The position numbers and the translations under genes are program-made. 64,000 bases of DNA. Source: Acetobacter musti. GTDB taxonomy: Bacteria > Pseudomonadota > Alphaproteobacteria > Acetobacterales > Acetobacteraceae. Below, piece by piece: positions 58,885 through 64,000 of the stretch. Below the pieces are notes generated by a model. That model made no database searches. It saw only the letters and a list, made by a program, of their open reading frames with translations, and was not told where the DNA came from. The stretch spans positions 186,001 through 250,000 of the forward strand of contig NZ_WOTB01000003.1 of NCBI RefSeq assembly GCF_011516835.1. The letters are read 5' to 3'. How positions within the stretch are numbered: the stretch's first letter is position 1; each line of letters opens with the position of its first letter.

Positions 58885-59880
58885 ATGAAACGCGTATTCT
58901 CCGGCATTCAGCCGACCGGCATTCCTCATCTGGGCAATTATCTGGGTGCGATCCGTAACTGGGTGGCACTTCAGGCGGATCACGAGTGCATTTTCTGCCT
59001 TGTGGATCTGCACGCGATCACGGTCTGGCAGAATCCTGCCGATCTGCGTGAGCAGACACGACAGCAGACAGCCGTGCTTCTGGCCTCCGGGATCGACCCG
59101 GTCGGGCAGATTCTGTTCAATCAGTCGGCAGTGAGCGCACATGCGCGGCTGGCGTGGATATTTAACTGCGTGGCGCGGCTGGGCTGGCTGAACCGGATGA
59201 CGCAGTTCAAGGACAAGGCGGGCAAGGATCGGGAGAATCACTCTGCCGGCCTCTATGTTTATCCAAATCTGATGGCCGCCGACATCATGGCCTATAAGGC
59301 AACACGGGTACCGGTGGGAGACGATCAGAGGCAGCATATCGAGCTGGCGAACGACATCGCACAGAAGTTCAATCATGATTATGGTGTCGAGTTCTTTCAG
59401 ACGATTGAAGCATTTGTGCCGCCTGAAGCGGCGCGGGTGATGAGTCTGCGCGATGGCACGAAGAAAATGTCGAAATCCGATGCGTCCGCACAGAGTCGGA
59501 TCGATATGACGGACGACGCGGATACGATCGCGCTGAAGGTGCGCAGAGCGAAAACGGACCCGGAGCCTTTGCCGTGTGCGGCTGAAGGTCTTGAGGGACG
59601 GCCAGAGGCGCGGAATCTGGTCGGGCTTTATGCGGTGCTGTCCGGCATGAATGTGGATCAGGTTCTGACGCAGCATGGTGGCGAAGGGTTCGGACCATTC
59701 AAGCAGGCTCTGGCTGATGTTCTGATCAGCAGGATTGAACCGATTGCGAACGAGACGCGGCGGTTACTGGCGGATACGGCACATCTGGATACGGTGTTGC
59801 GTGAGGGCGCTGCGCGGGCGGGAGCGATTGCTGAACCAATTGTATCTGAAGTTGAGAAGATTGTCGGCTTTCTGAAGTGA
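58885..59880 (+). CDS. trpS: Tryptophanyl-tRNA synthetase
   Basis: 331 residues from ATG 58885, where [20 protein letters not shown] carries the class I HIGH-type motif (PHLGN). The KMSKS motif is in [12 protein letters not shown] (about 192-203). [18 protein letters not shown] is another standard block. The frame is open upstream to 58825, but the conserved start is clear. It is followed 44 bases later by the CinA-like gene on the same strand. Confidence 0.97.
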   Translation: MKRVFSGIQPTGIPHLGNYLGAIRNWVALQADHECIFCLVDLHAITVWQNPADLREQTRQQTAVLLASGIDPVGQILFNQSAVSAHARLAWIFNCVARLGWLNRMTQFKDKAGKDRENHSAGLYVYPNLMAADIMAYKATRVPVGDDQRQHIELANDIAQKFNHDYGVEFFQTIEAFVPPEAARVMSLRDGTKKMSKSDASAQSRIDMTDDADTIALKVRRAKTDPEPLPCAAEGLEGRPEARNLVGLYAVLSGMNVDQVLTQHGGEGFGPFKQALADVLISRIEPIANETRRLLADTAHLDTVLREGAARAGAIAEPIVSEVEKIVGFLK

Positions 59881-59924
59881 TCTTACGGTCGTTATCCTGA
59901 GCGGGTGATTTCGGGAGACGTGAG

Positions 59925-60440
59925 ATGACGGTCGGGGATACGGGTGGAATGGTGTTGCCGGATGCCGTTCTCGGTATGGCCGCTGAGGTTTTGACGGCGC
60001 TGAAAGCGGCGGGGCTGAGCATGGTTACGGCTGAAAGCTGTACGGGCGGTCTCGTAGCTGCGGCGCTGACATATCATGCGGGTTCTTCCGCCGCCATAAT
60101 TGGAGGGTTCGTCACCTATTCCAATGCGATGAAGCAGATTTGTCTCGGAGTTCCGGAAGCTGTGCTGGCGCAGTATGGGGCCGTGAGCGAGCCAGTAGCG
60201 CTGGCGATGGTTTCCGGCGCGTTACAGGCTGCGTCTGAGGCGGATGTAGCAGTGGCGATTACGGGCATTGCCGGGCCGGATGGTGGCAATGCGAAGAAGC
60301 CGGTTGGGCTGGTCTGGTTCGGGGTGATGCGGCGCGGACGGGAACCACGCGCAGAACACTGTGTGTTCTCAGGGGACCGGACAGCGGTGCGGGCGCAGGC
60401 TGTGACGAAGGCGTTGGAAATGGTGCGGGGTGTGATCTGA
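59925..60440 (+). CDS. pncC: Nicotinamide-nucleotide amidase (CinA C-terminal domain)
   Basis: 171 residues, only the CinA C-terminal domain. VTAESCTGGLVAAALTYHAGSS (catalytic Ser near residue 36) and AITGIAGPDGGNAKKPVGLVWF are hallmark segments. It deamidates NMN to nicotinate mononucleotide in pyridine-nucleotide recycling. GGAG precedes the ATG. Likely cotranscribed with trpS. Confidence 0.93.
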   Translation: MTVGDTGGMVLPDAVLGMAAEVLTALKAAGLSMVTAESCTGGLVAAALTYHAGSSAAIIGGFVTYSNAMKQICLGVPEAVLAQYGAVSEPVALAMVSGALQAASEADVAVAITGIAGPDGGNAKKPVGLVWFGVMRRGREPRAEHCVFSGDRTAVRAQAVTKALEMVRGVI

Positions 60441-60529
60441 GGTGGTGTGAGACTCTTTGCGGTTTTCCCCGAGGCTTTGTCCCGTATCTGAGGAAGGGAA
60501 GCAGTCCCTTTGATCCCGATTTGAAAACA

Positions 60530-61003
60530 TCAAAAGCGTCGCAGTTCTATGCTGGTTTGGAGAGCCTTTATGGCTGCCAGGGTCGCGACGGTCAGATGTG
60601 CCGGCAAGTCAGTGAGCGGGAACCAGCTTATGGCGGCATGTTTTTCCGGTTCGAGCAAGGTGGGTTCGCCTTCGAAACTGGTGGCCAGATAAACCAGCGC
60701 GACCCAGTGGTCATCAGGATCGTACGCTACCTGGTCGGTGACGCAGAGAAGGGATAGATTGTTCAGGGTAAGGCCGAGTTCTTCACTGATTTCGCGGCGA
60801 ACGGCGTGTTCAACCGGTTCCTGCCAGTCAATTTTACCGCCGGGAAGACCCCAGTAGTTAGCCTCAGGCGGAATGCGGCGTTGCACAAGCAGGAGTTTGT
60901 CGCCGGACAAAATGGCTGCGCCGCAACCGACGCGAGGATGGCGGGCCATATCGAAATACTCTTTCCTCTGAGCCTCTGTTTTTAATTCAGCGGACATGAT
61001 CAT
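60530..61003 (-). CDS. Nudix hydrolase
   Basis: 157 residues (155 from the alternative ATG at 60997). The Nudix box GGKIDWQEPVEHAVRREISEELG fits GX5EX7REUXEEXGU, split here for length. It hydrolyses a nucleoside diphosphate linked to another moiety; VQRRIPPEANYWGLPGGK suggests the broad housecleaning group, and the substrate is not defined. It follows the diguanylate cyclase gene by ten bases on the same strand. Confidence 0.92.
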   Translation of the reverse strand: MIMSAELKTEAQRKEYFDMARHPRVGCGAAILSGDKLLLVQRRIPPEANYWGLPGGKIDWQEPVEHAVRREISEELGLTLNNLSLLCVTDQVAYDPDDHWVALVYLATSFEGEPTLLEPEKHAAISWFPLTDLPAHLTVATLAAIKALQTSIELRRF

Positions 61004-61012
61004 GGAAAGAGG

Positions 61013-62149
61013 TCAGGAGGCCATAGTGACTCGTCCGCCTCCCTGTTTCTTGCTTTCATACATGGCGAGGTCAGCGGCTTTCAGAACTTTTGAGATATCC
61101 GTTTCAGAGGGTTCGCAAAATGCGATGCCTATACTGGCTGAGGAATGCAGTTCGTGGCCGTCAAACAGAAATGGCTGATTGAGGGCATGGCAAAAGTGTT
61201 TGGCGATGTGCAGGGCCTCTTCCCTGTCGGGCAGACCTGCCAGACACGCTGTGAATTCATCCCCGCCGAGACGGGCCAAGGTGCAGTCTGGACGGGACCG
61301 GACACATTGAGAGAGACGGCGGGCGGCTTCGGTCAGGAACATATCGCCGGCTGTATGACCGAAATGGTCGTTGATGTCCTTAAACCGATCGAGATCGATG
61401 AGACAAACGGCTGAGCAGACGCCAGAGAGCCGTTCGACGCGAAGTGTGTTTGCAAGTGTTTTGTGAAAGCTCGTGCGGTTTGGCAAACCAGTCAGGGCGT
61501 CATGTGTAGCGTCGTACAGAAGTTTTTTTTGCGCATCCTCCCGCTCCATCACACGGGCGATATGTCCGCCGATATTCATGCATAAACCGACGATGGGTTC
61601 CTCGGCCCTGACTTCCGCGCAGGAGAAAAAGACGAGGAGCGCGCGGACGGCTCCTCCGGCGATGACAGGCAGGCCGAGCGCATGCGAAAGCGAAGCCAGA
61701 CCCGGACCGGGCATCCAGCTGAGGATTTTCTGTTCTTCCGCAATTTGTGAGGCAATGCCTCCGGGCTCGAACAGTTTCGAAGCACGGCAGGCCGCCAGGG
61801 CATTTTCAAGCGTTTCCGGCGTGCCAGGGCTATACAGACAAGAGCCTCCGCGGCTGAAGCCTGTCTCCCTTTCTCTCAGAAAGGCAATGCCACAGGTCAT
61901 TCCCAGACTTTTACACGTCTCTTCAAGCGTAACCTCAATGACACGGCGACCAGATGAGGTTGTATTGGCATAGCTGACGATCGTTTCCAGGAGTTTCTGC
62001 TGATCGTTGAGACGATACAGTTCTCGGAGGCCGCGCTCCGCTATGGCTTCCGCTTCCCGGCGAATTTTTCGTTCGCGCTCCAGGCGGCCAAGTGTTCGGC
62101 GGTAGAGCGCTTCATAATTATCCGCGCTGCATCCGGTAGCCTGTTCCAT
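61013..62149 (-). CDS. Diguanylate cyclase with N-terminal GAF-like sensor domain
   Basis: 378 residues. A coiled coil (about 10-60) leads to a GAF-like domain (about 60-205) and a GGDEF domain (about 210-375). The active site is the intact LGGDEFTACL (about 302), with metal-site DLDRFKDIND, so c-di-GMP synthesis is expected. The inhibitory RxxD site is not clean: the sequence is RSRPDCTLAR with altered spacing. The ATG at 62149 overlaps the H-NOX stop as TGATG (GTG 62152 is possible). This pairing makes it the output partner of the haem sensor. Confidence 0.92.
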   Translation of the reverse strand: MEQATGCSADNYEALYRRTLGRLERERKIRREAEAIAERGLRELYRLNDQQKLLETIVSYANTTSSGRRVIEVTLEETCKSLGMTCGIAFLRERETGFSRGGSCLYSPGTPETLENALAACRASKLFEPGGIASQIAEEQKILSWMPGPGLASLSHALGLPVIAGGAVRALLVFFSCAEVRAEEPIVGLCMNIGGHIARVMEREDAQKKLLYDATHDALTGLPNRTSFHKTLANTLRVERLSGVCSAVCLIDLDRFKDINDHFGHTAGDMFLTEAARRLSQCVRSRPDCTLARLGGDEFTACLAGLPDREEALHIAKHFCHALNQPFLFDGHELHSSASIGIAFCEPSETDISKVLKAADLAMYESKKQGGGRVTMAS

Positions 62150-62685
62150 CACTCACTGAACCAGTGGATAAGAATGTCATTTCCCTGCGCGGAATCAGCC
62201 GGGAAACGCTCAATGATAACTTTTTCATTCCATGCGTCGGCGGCGCCGGCGACAAAACCGTGCGCGAGGTCGAGCAGATTACGGGATGATTCGTAGGTCA
62301 TCCTCAGTGCGCCGTCCGGCATCTCCTCAAATCTGAAGAACGGGCAGCGCGCGCCGGAATAAAGTTTCATCACTTCAGGATGAATGATGGTGTTGACTGA
62401 CAGCACGAAGGCTTTCGATGAACGAAACGGAGCGAACAGTTCCGGATAGGACGATTTCAGTATTGGCATGGTAGCCTCGCCGAACCAGCGCAGGACGTCA
62501 GATGCCGGCTGGCCCAGACGCACGGACGCGGCGGCGACGAGAGCCTGTATATCGCTGTCAGGATAGTCTCCAAGCGATGAGTAGATGCCATCGAGCCCGG
62601 TATCCTCCAGAAGGAGTTCCCAGGTTTCAGCACCGTGATGCTCGCAGACGACATCTTCCAGCAGGTTGAAAACAATACCCTTCAT
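62149..62685 (-). CDS. H-NOX haem nitric oxide sensor
   Basis: 178 residues from ATG 62685, which gives MKGIVFNLLEDVV, the usual opening; the ORF extends nine codons upstream. Numbering from this Met, the proximal haem ligand is His102 in VNTIIHPEVM, and the haem-propionate motif YxSxR falls at Tyr131, Ser133, Arg135. Pro115 is also conserved. The distal residues of O2-binding H-NOX (Trp9, Asn74, Tyr140) are Leu, Pro and Leu here, so it should bind NO and not O2. Its gene is coupled to the cyclase gene. Confidence 0.95.
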   Translation of the reverse strand: MKGIVFNLLEDVVCEHHGAETWELLLEDTGLDGIYSSLGDYPDSDIQALVAAASVRLGQPASDVLRWFGEATMPILKSSYPELFAPFRSSKAFVLSVNTIIHPEVMKLYSGARCPFFRFEEMPDGALRMTYESSRNLLDLAHGFVAGAADAWNEKVIIERFPADSAQGNDILIHWFSE

Positions 62686-62830
62686 CCGGCTCCCGATCAG
62701 AACTGACTGCATTCCGGTTCGAGGTTAGCGCCCTTATGCTCATATCCGGTTAAAACTTTACACTTTGCTTTCCGGGTCATGAAAAAGTGTAATGCGGGCA
62801 TAGTCTGGTGATGCGAGGCTGTCTGTGCAA

Positions 62831-63295
62831 TCAGCCGTGCTGTTCTTCCCGTTCCATCTCCTGCGCGGCGGCAGCGCGAATGGCGCGGGCCATGGCTTCG
62901 ACACCGTTACCCCGGTTGGTGGACAAGGCCTGCACGAGGCCGAGATCATGCAGGAAGGTCGGTTCCGTGGCGAGTATTTCCTCCAATGGGCGCCCTGAAT
63001 AGACGCGCAGGAGAAGCGCCACGAGGCCGGAGACAATGGCTGCGTCCGACGCGCCGGCGAAATACATCGTGCCATTGTCGCAGCGGGCTTCCAGCCAGAC
63101 CTGGCTCTGACAACCAGGAACACGGTGAGCGTCGTCAGTCCATTCTTTTGGGAATGGCGGCAGTTTCCGGCCGAGTTCGATGATGTACTGGTAGCGGTCC
63201 ATCCAATCATCGAACAAGGCCAGTTCATCACCGATAGCGGCGATGGCATCAGCGGCAGTTTCGTCTTCCGGGCGGACGAAGGGGTCGACAGCCAT
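62831..63295 (-). CDS. SufE-family sulfur-acceptor protein
   Basis: 154 residues. The catalytic Cys lies in HRVPGCQSQVWLEAR (about residue 62), and WMDRYQYIIELGRKLPPFP is the family's N-terminal signature. SufE accepts persulfide from SufS for Fe-S cluster assembly. Its ATG is the last bases of the hslU stop (TGATG), so it is coupled to hslU. The 145 bases to the H-NOX gene hold no gene. Confidence 0.93.
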   Translation of the reverse strand: MAVDPFVRPEDETAADAIAAIGDELALFDDWMDRYQYIIELGRKLPPFPKEWTDDAHRVPGCQSQVWLEARCDNGTMYFAGASDAAIVSGLVALLLRVYSGRPLEEILATEPTFLHDLGLVQALSTNRGNGVEAMARAIRAAAAQEMEREEQHG

Positions 63296-64000
63296 CAGAG
63301 AATGAACCGGCTGAGGTCGCCTTTGCTGGCGAGGGGAGCGACGCGGTCGCGGACAAGATCGGCGGTGATGGTGATTGTCTCCCCTTTATGTTCCGAAGCG
63401 GTGAAGGACACGTCTTCCAGCAGCTTTTCCATGACGGTAGCAAGGCGACGGGCGCCAATATTTTCCACGCGTTCGTTGACGTCGGCGGCGAGTTCCGCGA
63501 GAGCGTCGACAGCTTCATCCGTGAAATCCAGCGTAACGTCTTCGGTACCGATCAGCGCAATATACTGCTTCACCAGCGAGTGTTCCGGCTCCGTGAGGAT
63601 GCGGCGGAGGTCTTCACGCGTGAGAGGGGTAAGTTCGACGCGGATTGGCAGGCGGCCCTGAAGTTCGGGCAGAAGGTCGGACGGTTTGGCGAGATGGAAG
63701 GCACCGGAGGCTATGAACAGGATGTGATCGGTTTTGACCGGTCCGTATTTGGTGGAAACGGTGGTACCTTCGATGAGCGGCAGGAGGTCGCGTTGCACGC
63801 CTTCCCGCGACACATCGGCGCCACGGGAGCCACCCTCCGAGCGGGCACAAACCTTGTCGATTTCATCAAGGAAGATGATGCCGTTATCCTGCGCGTGGGC
63901 AATTGCTTCCCGTGTCAGGGCTTCATTGTCGAGCAGTTTGTCGGCTTCCTCGCGGGTGAGTTGCTCGCGGGCGGCGGCGACGGTGAGGCGGCGCTGTTGC
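63295..64000 (-). CDS. hslU: ATP-dependent protease ATPase subunit HslU, 3' part
   Basis: The minus strand is open from the window edge to TGA 63295, giving the last 234 residues of HslU. Walker B is [12 protein letters not shown], sensor region [20 protein letters not shown] follows, and the C-terminus (GDLSRFIL) is the tail that docks into HslV. HslU unfolds proteins for HslV. The 5' end is outside the window. The upstream part of the I domain ([10 protein letters not shown]) is also recognisable. Confidence 0.95.
   Translation of the reverse strand, partial: QQRRLTVAAAREQLTREEADKLLDNEALTREAIAHAQDNGIIFLDEIDKVCARSEGGSRGADVSREGVQRDLLPLIEGTTVSTKYGPVKTDHILFIASGAFHLAKPSDLLPELQGRLPIRVELTPLTREDLRRILTEPEHSLVKQYIALIGTEDVTLDFTDEAVDALAELAADVNERVENIGARRLATVMEKLLEDVSFTASEHKGETITITADLVRDRVAPLASKGDLSRFIL

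Noticed and set aside
62758..63249. 163-codon frame overlapping the SufE gene
   Set aside because: Different frame of the same strand; the SufE frame carries the conserved Cys and family signature.

Overview
The window looks like chromosomal DNA of an alphaproteobacterium, most likely an acetic acid bacterium (Acetobacteraceae). This rests on moderately high G+C, many GTG/TTG starts, a CIRCE-controlled groESL operon, a stand-alone glutamyl-Q synthetase, and an AT-rich nested extragenic palindrome of a kind I associate with Acetobacteraceae. The genus cannot be fixed from the sequence alone. There is no rRNA, tRNA, CRISPR array, prophage or plasmid backbone. The only mobile DNA is one decayed IS5-type transposase relic.

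Layout. (1) 0-11 kb is a catabolic accessory region. On the minus strand lie a frameshifted MFS carrier gene, a thiamine-diphosphate (ThDP) enzyme and an alpha-ketoglutaric-semialdehyde-type dehydrogenase. Divergent from a LysR gene runs a plus-strand operon: glutaryl-CoA dehydrogenase, class III CoA-transferase and an aromatic-acid-type MFS carrier. Together they could turn a 2-oxo-dicarboxylate into a semialdehyde, then glutarate and crotonyl-CoA. (2) 11-23 kb holds envelope and transport genes: an M20 peptidase, an ABC ATPase whose permease seems lost, an M16 peptidase, an SDR, a large MscS channel and an OPT transporter. (3) 23-27.4 kb has two TadE-like pseudopilin genes without other Tad genes, then CopA and a copper chaperone. 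(4) 27.5-35 kb has a lipoprotein, an HNH protein, gluQ, two tandem aminotransferases, a 2OG-Fe(II) dioxygenase and an M3 peptidase, ending in the IS5 relic.

(5) 35.7-43.3 kb has groESL with a readable promoter, a CIRCE element and a second CIRCE-like palindrome upstream, then a cold-shock gene, adenine deaminase, an ArsC-like protein, an uncatalogued 41-residue membrane protein behind a flavin reductase, and a 3-hydroxyisobutyryl-CoA hydrolase-like gene. (6) 43.5-47.2 kb is the YfgM-like/BamB/Der cluster. (7) 47.3-55.6 kb has dihydroorotase, a CPBP membrane protease, a tightly coupled GT9-GT4-AsnB glycan operon and an IPNS-like oxygenase. (8) 56-64 kb is housekeeping: argG, a lipoprotein FKBP, a membrane cytochrome c, trpS, pncC, a Nudix hydrolase, an H-NOX/diguanylate-cyclase pair, a SufE-family protein and the 3' part of hslU.

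The strongest leads are the H-NOX/GGDEF pair (canonical haem residues but no distal tyrosine, so a predicted NO-to-c-di-GMP switch), the ThDP/ALDH/GcdH region with its frameshift, the double CIRCE arrangement, the three-arm palindrome at 10.8 kb, the orphan ABC ATPase with a relic GTGA-coupled start, and the 41-residue membrane protein.
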